Positions 17,426-24,470 are shown, numbered from the stretch's first letter. The stretch: DNA of 36,962 nucleotides from Bacteroidales bacterium (GCA_016935355.1 JAFGRC010000103.1:1-36962); one strand, 5' to 3'. Program-made: numbers and translations. The notes: generated from the sequence alone by a model not told the origin.

Positions 17426-17938
17426 CTACATCCTGATTTTCCTGAATTCTTCTTTCATCCGGTTGATATCGGTGATCCAGTCCTCGATATCATTCTCATG
17501 CTCCAATTCTTCATTCAGGATGGTGGTTGCAATCTGATGTGTGGTATGATCTTTCCCGTTTGTAAAGTCGGCAATTTCCTTATACCGCTGAATGGCGCAT
17601 CGCTCACCCTTCAGGTTCTGTTCAAGGACGACTTCTATATAAGGGTCTTCAGGAGCATCATATCCACAGCGGCCAAGGCTCAGCCAGTCTTTCGGATTCA
17701 GCACAGGTGTGCCTCCGAGTTGGATGATCCTGTCAACAACCAGTACGGCATGATTTAATTCCTGATCGGCATGCAACAGCAGCTCAGGTTCAATTTCACT
17801 CCGCATGGGTCCTTCCATCATTCGTGCGCCAATCCAGTACTGATAATATGCCAGCCATTCTTCTGAAAGGGCTGCATTAAGCATTTCAATGAGTTTTTTT
17901 ACATCAATGTCCAAAATGTCAACTGCTTGTTTGCCCAT
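17426..17938 (-). CDS. Dps-like ferritin (DpsL/thioferritin type)
   Basis: A 170-aa four-helix ferritin-like protein. Helix A has ALSEEWLAYYQYWIGARMME and helix B ELLLHADQELNHAVLVVDRI. Helix C has LEQNLKGERCAIQRYKEIAD and helix D TTILNEELEHENDIEDWITD, giving the ExxH-type di-iron ligands. It also has GRCGYDAPEDPY (Cys91) and GERCAIQRY (Cys114). As I recall, such a cysteine pair near the ferroxidase site defines the DpsL/thioferritin group studied in Bacteroides fragilis and archaea. These form 12-mer cages that store iron while consuming peroxide. A TAAATTTG -7 box lies 30 bp upstream. The neighbouring NifX-type and Dps-like genes suggest iron and oxygen handling. Classification is confident; regulation is inferred. 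Confidence 0.9.
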   Translation of the reverse strand: MGKQAVDILDIDVKKLIEMLNAALSEEWLAYYQYWIGARMMEGPMRSEIEPELLLHADQELNHAVLVVDRIIQLGGTPVLNPKDWLSLGRCGYDAPEDPYIEVVLEQNLKGERCAIQRYKEIADFTNGKDHTTHQIATTILNEELEHENDIEDWITDINRMKEEFRKIRM

Positions 17939-17967
17939 AATAATTAGTTTAAGTTATTTTTATACTT

Positions 17968-17975
17968 CAAATTTA
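17968..17975 (-). promoter_or_regulatory. Putative -7 box for the Dps-like ferritin
   Basis: Reads TAAATTTG on the minus strand, an exact TAnnTTTG match, 30 bp before the ATG at 17938. Confidence 0.55.
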
Positions 17976-18227
17976 ATTAAGATTTTCCGGTATTTGAAGT
18001 AACGGAAAAAAGTTTCACGATAAGAACATCAAAAATTATTGAATTCATGTCACAAAATTATCAGCATTTTGTCTGGTTAATAAGACTGTTTTTTTAATGT
18101 GTTTCAGTCAGGTATGCCAGGATAAATCCTGTTGTCCGTGAATTCATATATTCTTCTGATTCAGAATAATACTATATGACAGATATTAGTTTTTCCGTTT
18201 TCCTTTTAGTTATCAGCAAAAGTTCAC

Positions 18228-18235
18228 TATCTTTG
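18228..18235 (+). promoter_or_regulatory. Putative -7 box for the NifX-like gene
   Basis: TATCTTTG fits TAnnTTTG and lies 48 bp before the chosen ATG at 18283. This supports starting the gene there rather than at the TTG 18241 that the ORF track uses. Confidence 0.55.
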
Positions 18236-18282
18236 TTAAGTTGATAACACTCCGGATATTTTGCAATCTTAAAAATAACTTT

Positions 18283-18669
18283 ATGAAGATAGCTATTCCC
18301 ACAAGAGGGACAAAACTGGATCACCATTTCGGTCATTGTGAAAGCTATACGGTTATGACTGTTGATGATGATAAAAACATAATAGGATCTGAGGTACTTC
18401 CTGCAACAGCCGGCTGTGGCTGTAAATCAGATATTGCATCCGTGTTAAGGGAAAAAGGTGTGACCATTATGCTGGCTGGTAATATGGGTACCGGCGCGGC
18501 AGATATTCTTGGACAGCATGGTATAGAGGTATACCGTGGATGTTCCGGAAATGTAAGGGCTTTGGCAGAGGCTTTTCTTGCCGGTGCTATTGCGGATTCC
18601 GGATCACCTTGTGCACAGCATGAAATACATCACAGGCATGGACAGGACTACGATCACCATCCCGCATAA
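18283..18669 (+). CDS. NifB/NifX-family molybdenum-iron cluster-binding protein
   Basis: A 128-aa protein of the dinitrogenase iron-molybdenum cofactor (DUF35-free NifX/NafY/VnfX) superfamily. It shows MKIAIPTRGTKLDHHFGHCE, ATAGCGCKSDIASVLREKGV and GIEVYRGCSGNVRALAEAFL. The C-terminus is rich in metal ligands (CAQHEIHHRHGQDYDHH). No other nif gene is present, so this is one of the many stand-alone homologues in anaerobes thought to carry or shield metalloclusters. ATG 18283 is chosen over the TTG at 18241 because it matches the usual MKIAIP start. A COG1237-type MBL protein lies downstream, a pairing often seen in anaerobes. Confidence 0.9.
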   Translation: MKIAIPTRGTKLDHHFGHCESYTVMTVDDDKNIIGSEVLPATAGCGCKSDIASVLREKGVTIMLAGNMGTGAADILGQHGIEVYRGCSGNVRALAEAFLAGAIADSGSPCAQHEIHHRHGQDYDHHPA

Positions 18670-18723
18670 CAGATTTCATCGACAGAATAAGGCAAATAAA
18701 ATGTTGCAGCGTGTCCGGTAGAA

Positions 18724-18966
18724 TTAAAAAACCATAATCACAGAAGTTATTTCTCCGGGAACTGAAGTCGCAGTCAGATTACCGCCATGCATTTGCATAA
18801 TCTGCCTGGAAAGACTCAACCCGACTCCGCTTCCGGATTCCTTGGTGGTATAAAAGGGAATGAATATTTTGTCAAGGTTTTCCTCTGGAATGCCCAATCC
18901 GTTGTCTGCAACTTCCAGCTGAGGGCATCCATGGTCGTTGATGAACCCCTTCAGACTGATTTTAAT
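18724..18966 (-). pseudogene. Truncated sensor histidine kinase, C-terminal ATPase fragment
   Basis: Missing from the ORF track because it lacks a start. The minus strand has an 80-codon open stretch ending in TAA at 18724, with the G1/N/F box features of a histidine kinase ATPase domain: LEVADNGLGIPEENLDKIFI, PFYTTKESGSGVGLSLSRQI, MQMHGGNLTATSVPGEITSV. Two stops (TAA, TGA) precede it in frame. Just upstream, shifted one frame, SFGIAYAIETMNIMN resembles the N-box NAIEAM region, so the gene appears frameshifted as well as truncated. The dimerisation domain and any sensor domain are absent. It lies antisense to the region upstream of the MBL gene. I judge it a non-functional remnant of a NtrB-like kinase. 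Confidence 0.75.
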
Positions 18967-19051
18967 TCATTATATTCATTGTTTCGATGGCATATGCAAT
19001 GCCAAAGGAGATTGCAGCACTACTAATTATTTAACCAAACTATTGCATACC

Positions 19052-19918
19052 ATGACAATCACAACACTGGCGGAGAATCTGACCTATCAGCGGGGACTGA
19101 TCTCGGAACACGGATTATCGCTCCTGATCGAGGTCAATGGAAAAGGTATCCTTTTCGATACGGGACAGGGTTATGCCCTGATGCACAATGCCAGGCAACT
19201 CGGTATCAACCTTGGTGAGGTGGATGATGTTGTGATCAGTCATGGACATTACGATCATACCGGGGGACTGGCAGACGTACTTGAAGTGAATCAGAGGGCT
19301 GCACTATATCTGAAAGAGGAAGCTTTTTCCGGTAAACTGAAGGAGCTGGTGCATAACAGGCCTGAGGTAGATGGAACCGGACTGAAAGGACTGAAGGGAC
19401 AGAAGGGCAGGAAGAAGTACATTGGTATGGATCATACTGACAGGAATATATTTGACCGGGCGCACTTGCTTCATGAGCCCCTGGAAATTGAAGAGGATGT
19501 GTTCGTCATGACAAATATCCCCATTGAGAACAAGGCAGACACAGGGTTTACAGGTTTCATGACAGGACGCGACGAGGATTACAAACCTGACGAATTCCTG
19601 GATGAACTGTACCTTGTAGTCCGGCACAAAGGAAGGATCTCCGTCTTCAGCGGTTGCTCGCACCGGGGAATATCCAACATCCTGACCGCAGCGGTGAAAC
19701 ATTTCAGGTTGCCTGTGGCACTTGTCCTGGGGGGCTTTCATCTGTCCGGCTGTACCGGTGAGCAATACAGGGCGGTAGCAGACAACCTCAACAAACACCA
19801 TCCAGAATCCATCGGGGTATGCCACTGTACAGGCGTTGATGCCTATGGCAGGCTGAGAAGTGATTGCGGAGAAACCGTCTTCTACAATCCTTGTGGAAAC
19901 AGGATCCGTCTTTCATAA
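19052..19918 (+). CDS. MBL-fold metallo-hydrolase, COG1237 type
   Basis: A 288-aa metallo-beta-lactamase-fold protein related to enzymes called 7,8-dihydropterin-6-methyl-4-(ribofuranosyl)aminobenzene-5'-phosphate synthase homologues. The ORF track runs from 18938; I start at ATG 19052 because MTITTLAENLTYQRGLISEH matches the usual N-terminus. Motifs are the metal site ISHGHYDHTGGLADVLEVNQ, then FSGCSHRGISNILTAAVKHF, VLGGFHLSGCTGEQYRAVAD and VCHCTGVDAYGRLRSDCGET (Cys-rich). Members commonly accompany NifX-type proteins in anaerobes. The substrate here is unknown. The region before the start holds a dead histidine kinase on the other strand. Confidence 0.88.
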   Translation: MTITTLAENLTYQRGLISEHGLSLLIEVNGKGILFDTGQGYALMHNARQLGINLGEVDDVVISHGHYDHTGGLADVLEVNQRAALYLKEEAFSGKLKELVHNRPEVDGTGLKGLKGQKGRKKYIGMDHTDRNIFDRAHLLHEPLEIEEDVFVMTNIPIENKADTGFTGFMTGRDEDYKPDEFLDELYLVVRHKGRISVFSGCSHRGISNILTAAVKHFRLPVALVLGGFHLSGCTGEQYRAVADNLNKHHPESIGVCHCTGVDAYGRLRSDCGETVFYNPCGNRIRLS

Positions 19919-20224
19919 TTGTTGCAGCACTGATCTTGCATGTAAGTGAAGAGGCTGAAATTTGCTTAATGAAGGAAAGGAATTCAAGCCGCAGATTCAG
20001 ACGAAAAAGCCTGATAGATGAAACAGTCCTGTTTGGTGCATTAATATAACGTTTGGGATGTGGGTTGCAGTTCGATGAATCGTCATTAAAGCGGATGATT
20101 GCTGAAAGGAACATCAGACCTTTTCTCACGGAATGAGCGTATTTTTTCCGCCAGAGGACCAGTCAACAAAATATTATTATACTTTTAAATATTCGTTTTA
20201 TTAACCTAATAACTTACAACAACC
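19919..20224. other. Intergenic, no gene supported
   Basis: About 305 bp between the MBL gene and the esterase gene. The ORFs here (19864-20049 plus; 19788-20129 minus) overlap the MBL gene end and show no recognisable domain. A 28-codon open stretch near 20050-20137 without a start is not enough to call. No strong hairpin seen. Confidence 0.45.
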
Positions 20225-21481
20225 ATGAAAAAACTCTTACTTTTTACTTTCATTTCAGGGTTCCTGATTTGTTGTACAGGGTTTCTGAGTAACGGTTTTT
20301 CAGCTACTGGTGCTGAGCAACCGGTCACATACACCGTTACCATTGACCAGCCTGTAAACGGCAACCTGACACTGAGTCCCGCCCTTCCTGCCGACGGAAT
20401 ATACCCGGAAGGAACGGTTGTGACTGTAACCGCCAAACCTGATGCCGGTTATGCATTCGATGCCGGTTATTACTCCGTGCCGGGGCGGTTTGGCCAGATG
20501 TACACCGAATTTGCAACCCCCACGTTTACGGTGACCATTGACCAGGATAAGCACATCGGGGCTTCATTCATTGAAGCTTCCGCGCTTGAAGGCTTTACCG
20601 TCAAGCATGATATCGTGTTTGCAAAGCCGGGTGTCAAGACGCTGAAATATGATGTTTTCACGCCGGACGGGGCAAAAAACCTTCCCTGCATTGTCATTAT
20701 CCATGGCGGCGGCTGGTCGGCCAACAGCGAGGACATTATGAGGGGACTTGCCAGAGAACTTGTGAGGGATGGCAAATATGTGGTTGTCAGCATTGATTAC
20801 CGCTGGGCAGGTCAGCTTGACGGGGATGAAACGGGCAATACCATGGCCAACCTTATCGAGGACTGCTATGGTGCCATCGTGCACATCATGGAACATGCAG
20901 CGGAATACGGAGCGGATCCGGATAAAATTGCCGTTACAGGTGACAGCGCGGGCGGACACCTCTCAGCCGCTGTAGCTGTTATGGCCCACAAGATCGGTGA
21001 TGGTGGTTTTGGAAAAACACCGGGTGTATTTGAGTACATGCCTTCCTACGTACCGGCCGGAAAGTCAATTGACCAGGTAAGAGCAGAGGTTATGTCAGCC
21101 ATTAAGGCTGCTGCACCCAGTTACGGAGTGTTTGCAGGTCTGAATACCTATACGGATGATCCTGCTGCAGATTCAACATGGACGCAGGCGGTATCACCAA
21201 TTAATAACATTCCAAATGCAGCTGACAGGGCTGTACCGCATTACCTGACACGTGGATCAAGGGATGGCCTGATCCGCCATGAAATGGTACAAACGTATTT
21301 GGATGCGTTGGTCGCTGCTGGTCACCGTGCAGAATATATACAGGTTGGCGGGGCCGGACATGCATTCTTTGACTGGAAGCCAAATGAACAGACTAAAGCA
21401 ACTTTCAAAAAATACGGGGTATATTATGCTGCTCAGATGCAGCTGTTCTATGATTCGGTATTTTATCCGGAAAGGCTATAA
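20225..21481 (+). CDS. Secreted alpha/beta hydrolase (esterase) with N-terminal InlB-type repeat
   Basis: A 418-aa secreted protein. A signal peptide (MKKLLLFTFISGFLICCTGF) leads to a beta-sandwich repeat (about 35-118: YTVTIDQPVNGNLTLSPALP … VTVTAKPDAGYAFD … FTVTIDQDKHIGASF) that matches the divergent InlB B-repeat type. The C-terminal alpha/beta-hydrolase domain has the oxyanion motif HGGGW (160-164), nucleophile motif GDSAGG (Ser241), a GSRDGL with candidate Asp347, and GAGHAFFDW with His379. This layout fits BD-FAE/carboxylesterase-type lipase/esterase enzymes, often acting on acetylated or feruloylated polysaccharide. The substrate is inferred. It is followed by a clear terminator and is monocistronic. 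Confidence 0.9.
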   Translation: MKKLLLFTFISGFLICCTGFLSNGFSATGAEQPVTYTVTIDQPVNGNLTLSPALPADGIYPEGTVVTVTAKPDAGYAFDAGYYSVPGRFGQMYTEFATPTFTVTIDQDKHIGASFIEASALEGFTVKHDIVFAKPGVKTLKYDVFTPDGAKNLPCIVIIHGGGWSANSEDIMRGLARELVRDGKYVVVSIDYRWAGQLDGDETGNTMANLIEDCYGAIVHIMEHAAEYGADPDKIAVTGDSAGGHLSAAVAVMAHKIGDGGFGKTPGVFEYMPSYVPAGKSIDQVRAEVMSAIKAAAPSYGVFAGLNTYTDDPAADSTWTQAVSPINNIPNAADRAVPHYLTRGSRDGLIRHEMVQTYLDALVAAGHRAEYIQVGGAGHAFFDWKPNEQTKATFKKYGVYYAAQMQLFYDSVFYPERL

Positions 21482-21503
21482 GCAGTCTGAAAAGAATATA
21501 AAT

Positions 21504-21536
21504 AACCCGGTAACTTTGTGCAAGTACCGGGTTTTT
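21504..21536 (+). terminator. Rho-independent terminator after the esterase gene
   Basis: AACCCGGTA pairs perfectly with TACCGGGTT (9 bp, 12-base loop), followed by TTT. It sits 23 bp after the stop codon. It also separates this gene from the convergent DsrE-like gene. Confidence 0.85.
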
Positions 21537-21602
21537 CCATTTTTCACCAATCCAATTAAAAAATCAACAAAAATTTAACGAAATCCATATCCAAATGAAT
21601 CC

Positions 21603-22106
21603 TTATGTAAAAATAATCTGTGTTCCCTGTCCCCCGGACATTTCATAGAACCGGCCGACCGTTATAATATCAATTACCTCCTCAGTAAGATCTTCTTTCC
21701 TGATCTTGAACATGTCTGCAGCCATTTTGCAGGCATAAATCTCGCCTCCTCCTGCAACGATCATTTCCAGAAATTCCTTGACAGGAGGGAAGTCGAGTTT
21801 TTCCATCTGACTTTTCATCATGGCTGATACACCGGCTTCAACACCCGGTAGCATGCCCAATATTGTTGGGAACGGTAATCCTCCAGGCATGCGCAATGCG
21901 GGATTTCCCACTGTGCCTGTATGCAATTTGTCCATTTGCTTTTTGGTGATGGCGTCCAGTCCAAAAAAGGTAAAAAACAGTTTGGCTTCAATGCCTTCCA
22001 TTACAGCTCCGTTGGCCATGATCAGGGCTGCATATACATCTTCAATCGTTCCCTTGGCGCAGATGATGCACACTTTTTTCAGGGGATATTCTTCTTTTTG
22101 TGCCAT
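21603..22106 (-). CDS. DsrE/DsrF/DrsH-like sulfur-transfer protein
   Basis: A 167-aa protein of the DsrE2-like branch. It opens with KVCIICAKGTIEDVYAALIM, followed by EGIEAKLFFTFFGLDAI. A Met/Gly/Pro-rich middle (RMPGGLPFPTILGMLPGVEA) leads to GGGEIYACKMAADMFKIRKE, with Cys126 where DsrE-type proteins carry a persulfide. C13 and C16 near the N-terminus are extra cysteines. DsrE proteins receive and pass sulfane sulfur in the DsrEFH/DsrC or DsrE2/TusA systems; this one is probably cytosolic. It is the last gene of an operon with TusE, DUF1641 and an SQR-like flavoprotein, and has 33 bp between it and TusE. The family is secure; the sulfur donor is inferred. Confidence 0.88.
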   Translation of the reverse strand: MAQKEEYPLKKVCIICAKGTIEDVYAALIMANGAVMEGIEAKLFFTFFGLDAITKKQMDKLHTGTVGNPALRMPGGLPFPTILGMLPGVEAGVSAMMKSQMEKLDFPPVKEFLEMIVAGGGEIYACKMAADMFKIRKEDLTEEVIDIITVGRFYEMSGGQGTQIIFT

Positions 22107-22128
22107 ATTATTAATTTTAATTGTTTAC

Positions 22129-22153
22129 AATACAACTTGTTAAATACAACTTG
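22129..22153. repeat. 11-bp direct repeat overlapping the TusE 3' end
   Basis: AATACAACTTG occurs at 22129-22139 and 22143-22153. On the coding strand it duplicates the last codons (Ser-Cys-Ile) and spans the stop. It is a small local duplication; only the upstream copy on the coding strand is translated. Confidence 0.6.
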
Positions 22154-22451
22154 CGGGTTTGGGTATTCCGGCCAGTTTGGATGATATTTTTAAGGGACCA
22201 CCCGGAAAAAGCTGATACAACCCTTTAATGTCGGTTATACCTGAATTGCCTACCTTACGGATGGTGAGCTGTTCACCTGCCATATGTTTTTCACGGAGAT
22301 ACTCAAGAACCTCAAAATGTTTATCGGTCAGATCAATGTTGTATTCCTTGGCCATTTCGAAGGCCATCTCTTTAGTCCATTGCGAAGGATCTTCGAAGTA
22401 TCCCTCGGAATTTACATTTACCGTGATTTCTGCTAAAACTTTTTCTGCCAT
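22140..22451 (-). CDS. tusE: TusE/DsrC-family sulfur relay protein, single C-terminal cysteine
   Basis: A 103-aa protein of the DsrC/TusE family, with the conserved core GYFEDPSQWTKEMAFEMAKE and YNIDLTDKHFEVLEYLREKH and the C-terminal arm LYQLFPGGPLKISSKLAGIP ending in KPASCI. DsrC of sulfur oxidisers and sulfate reducers has two arm cysteines 11 residues apart. Here the terminal one (Cys102) is kept and the other position (Ser91) is a serine, so it cannot form the intramolecular disulfide/trisulfide and resembles TusE. A role accepting persulfide sulfur from DsrE is likely by family. It lies between DUF1641 (35 bp upstream) and DsrE. Note that no tusB/C/D or dsrAB genes are in the window. 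Confidence 0.93.
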   Translation of the reverse strand: MAEKVLAEITVNVNSEGYFEDPSQWTKEMAFEMAKEYNIDLTDKHFEVLEYLREKHMAGEQLTIRKVGNSGITDIKGLYQLFPGGPLKISSKLAGIPKPASCI

Positions 22452-22454
22452 AAT

Positions 22455-22477
22455 ATTTAATGTTTAATGTTTAATGT
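22455..22477. repeat. TTTAATG simple-repeat tract
   Basis: A short run of near-identical TTTAATG units (tttaatgtttaatgtttaat) in the spacer between DUF1641 and TusE. The 3' end of DUF1641 codes from related repeats nearby (aacgttcaacgtt). Confidence 0.5.
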
Positions 22478-22485
22478 GTGATGTT

Positions 22486-23073
22486 TCAACGTTCAACGTT
22501 TAAGGTTTCAGGTTCAATTTTGCCGTATTGTGCCAGGTTTTTCATGAACATGACCATAAAGGTCATGCCTTTTCTCATTTCGGGACTGCGAAATTCTTTT
22601 AACAGCTTCCAATAAGAGTAATCTGGCATTTCATCGATATTCATGCTGTTGAAGACTTTCACGATATTATCAATTACATTGCCGCTTTCCCTGAAAAATT
22701 CAAAATACCCTTTGGTTTCGAATTCATGCAGTTTTTTAGTTAGGTCAATGATCATCTCATTTACCATCGGTCCGGCATCTTTGGCAAGATCTGAAAGGCT
22801 TTCGATCATATTAACCATGCTGGTAAATGCAGGTATGTTCTTCAGCAATTTGATCATGAACAGTTTTAAAATATCAGGATCCAGTTCCACTGAATAATTC
22901 TCAAGTTCAGCAACAGCCGTGTCATACATGTCCTTGCCGATGATGGACAGATCTGATGTCAGATCTTCCATAGAGGATCTTTTAAGTTTCTGCTCATGCA
23001 TGTAATCCAGCAATGTATCAAGCTTCCGGTTGATCTCGTCGATCTGTCCCTGCAATTGGCCATTTTCGTTCAT
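22486..23073 (-). CDS. DUF1641 domain protein
   Basis: A 195-aa soluble alpha-helical protein. It begins with a coiled coil (NGQLQGQIDEINRKLDTLLD) and then has the DUF1641-type region (LKNIPAFTSMVNMIESLSDL … AGPMVNEMIIDLTKKLHEFE). There is no signal peptide or membrane segment. DUF1641 proteins, for example Bacillus YrhD, occur beside membrane-associated flavoproteins and formate dehydrogenases; their function is not known. Here it is 14 bp downstream of an SQR-like flavoprotein and 35 bp before TusE, so it is a likely accessory or partner of that enzyme. The family call rests on sequence recollection, helped by the context. Confidence 0.75.
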   Translation of the reverse strand: MNENGQLQGQIDEINRKLDTLLDYMHEQKLKRSSMEDLTSDLSIIGKDMYDTAVAELENYSVELDPDILKLFMIKLLKNIPAFTSMVNMIESLSDLAKDAGPMVNEMIIDLTKKLHEFETKGYFEFFRESGNVIDNIVKVFNSMNIDEMPDYSYWKLLKEFRSPEMRKGMTFMVMFMKNLAQYGKIEPETLNVER

Positions 23074-23086
23074 TGTATTTCGTATA

Positions 23087-24325
23087 TTAATATTTAACCA
23101 TCCGTTTACCGGCCATACTCATCTCGGCTTCAATAGGCAGTTCTTTCCCCTTCAGTAAAATATGCCAGTATATCCATCTGAAAAGCAATTTGCCATAATG
23201 GTTGATCTTGGTATTCTGTAAAAGTCCAAACGGACCGATCCCGGGCAGGGGAAATGTTCCCGGCAGGGGTTCGGTCTCGTAATTGAAATCGATCAACGCT
23301 CCTTTTCCATACCCTGTTTCTATATAACAATTGGAATGTCCGTCAAAATGTGCTTTTAATGGTCGGTTGTCAATCGCACTGAGGATGTTCTCGAACAGAA
23401 TGTCAGCTGAAAAATGTGCCACCGAACCGGCTTTTGATGTCGGCAGGTCAGCCGCATCACCAATGGCAAAAATATCTTTATAAGTTTCATGCTGCAAGGT
23501 ATGCCTGTTTACCGGAACATAATTCAGATCGTCTCCCAGTCCGCTTTTACCAACGAAATCAGCGCCCTTATTCACAGGAATAATGGTGAGGACATCAAAA
23601 GGGACTTCCCGTTCATCATAAGATATGAGTTTCTTATTTTCATTATCGATGCGTTCGATGTAAAAATCAGGAATGATGTTGATGTCTTTTTCTTTCAGCA
23701 GGTCGCTCAGCATCTGAGTGGCAACGGGCTTGGTAAATGCACCGGCAAGAGGTGTTACGAATGATATTTCAACTTTATCGCGGATTCCTTTTTCCGTGAA
23801 AAACGCTTCGGCAAGACAAACGAATTCAATTGGGGCAACCGGACATTTAAAAGGCATTTCAGTAATTGCCAGAACCAGTTTACCGCCTTCCCATGACCTG
23901 AAATATTCGCGCAATGCTAAAGCTCCTTCAACTGTATAGAAATCAAAAATTTCTTTATGCCAGAACTTATCTTTCATGCCGGGTGTTTCTTCAGGACTTA
24001 TTCTGGCACCTGATGCGATAATGAGAAAATCGTAGTCAAGGGATTTGCCATTTGTAAGAACCACACGGTGATTTTCGGGATCAATACGGTCAATTTCCTG
24101 ATACAATAAACTTACACCGGCCGGGATAAAATCACTTTTTGGTTTGATAACATCCTGCTTGTCATAAATACCGAAAGGTATGAACAAGAAACCGGGTTGG
24201 TAATAATGTCTTTTTTCCTTATCAATGATTGTAATGTTCCATTCTTCCCGGTCAAGGGCTTTGCGCAGCCTGTTTGCCATGATGGTTCCGGCAGTTCCTG
24301 CTCCGAGTATGATTATTTTCTTCAT
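23087..24325 (-). CDS. SQR-like NAD(P)/FAD-dependent oxidoreductase
   Basis: A 412-aa flavoprotein of the sulfide:quinone oxidoreductase/NDH-2-like superfamily. I start at ATG 24325 (MKKIIILGAGTAGTIMANRL), which gives the FAD GxGxxG loop at residue 8; the ORF track's ATG is 16 codons upstream. A second nucleotide loop is not obvious, and FAIGDAADLP (about 286-295) is the FAD-binding C-terminal motif. Cys161 in KCPVAPIEFVC and Cys333 in SNCYIETGYG match, by position, the redox cysteine pair of SQR; Cys170 is extra. The last 40 residues (KLLFRWIYWHILLKGKELP) form an amphipathic/aromatic helix suited to membrane docking. It likely oxidises sulfide or another sulfur compound and reduces quinone. 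It leads the operon with DUF1641, TusE and DsrE. Confidence 0.88.
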   Translation of the reverse strand: MKKIIILGAGTAGTIMANRLRKALDREEWNITIIDKEKRHYYQPGFLFIPFGIYDKQDVIKPKSDFIPAGVSLLYQEIDRIDPENHRVVLTNGKSLDYDFLIIASGARISPEETPGMKDKFWHKEIFDFYTVEGALALREYFRSWEGGKLVLAITEMPFKCPVAPIEFVCLAEAFFTEKGIRDKVEISFVTPLAGAFTKPVATQMLSDLLKEKDINIIPDFYIERIDNENKKLISYDEREVPFDVLTIIPVNKGADFVGKSGLGDDLNYVPVNRHTLQHETYKDIFAIGDAADLPTSKAGSVAHFSADILFENILSAIDNRPLKAHFDGHSNCYIETGYGKGALIDFNYETEPLPGTFPLPGIGPFGLLQNTKINHYGKLLFRWIYWHILLKGKELPIEAEMSMAGKRMVKY

Positions 24326-24357
24326 GTTGCCAACTGGTTTTAATGTGAATTCAATAA

Positions 24358-24365
24358 CAAAAATA
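24358..24365 (-). promoter_or_regulatory. Putative -7 box for the SQR operon
   Basis: On the minus strand this reads TATTTTTG, an exact TAnnTTTG match, 32 bp before the ATG at 24325. The expected transcription start is near 24351. No clear -33 element is visible, which is compatible with activator dependence. Confidence 0.55.
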
Positions 24366-24399
24366 GTGGACATACATTTTTAATTTCTGATCATGCATA

Positions 24400-24428
24400 T
24401 GATAAGTATCAGGTGATGATAATTATCA
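24400..24428. promoter_or_regulatory. Two near-identical FNR/CRP-type operators
   Basis: TGATAAGTATCA (24400-24411) and TGATAATTATCA (24417-24428) differ at one base and are 17 bp apart. Both have the TGAT-N4-ATCA core of FNR/CRP-family sites, and the second extends to a perfect 14-bp palindrome (ATGATAATTATCAT). They sit in the gap between the SQR operon and the Crp/Fnr gene. Counted from my estimated transcription starts, they are centred about 55 and 72 bp upstream for SQR, and about 41 and 58 bp upstream for the crp gene. These distances suit an activator, but the starts are inferred. Confidence 0.7.
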
Positions 24429-24448
24429 TAGAGAAGAAATATTTATTG

Positions 24449-24456
24449 TAATTTTA
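24449..24456 (+). promoter_or_regulatory. Possible -7 box for the crp-like gene
   Basis: TAATTTTA resembles TAnnTTTG with a final A. It lies 15 bp before the ATG at 24471. This is weaker than the SQR box; it is recorded because it places the nearer operator close to the classic -41 position. Confidence 0.35.
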
Positions 24457-24470
24457 CTGGAATAGTGGTC

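Larger units (their letters stand above)
17939..18282. other. Divergent control region between dpsL and nifX-like genes
   Basis: About 340 bp, AT-rich. It contains outward-facing -7 boxes at both ends (17968-17975 minus; 18228-18235 plus), annotated separately. No other gene is seen. Confidence 0.6.

Noticed and set aside
20050-20137. Open 28-codon stretch before the esterase gene
   Set aside because: No start codon and too short to support a gene or a remnant.
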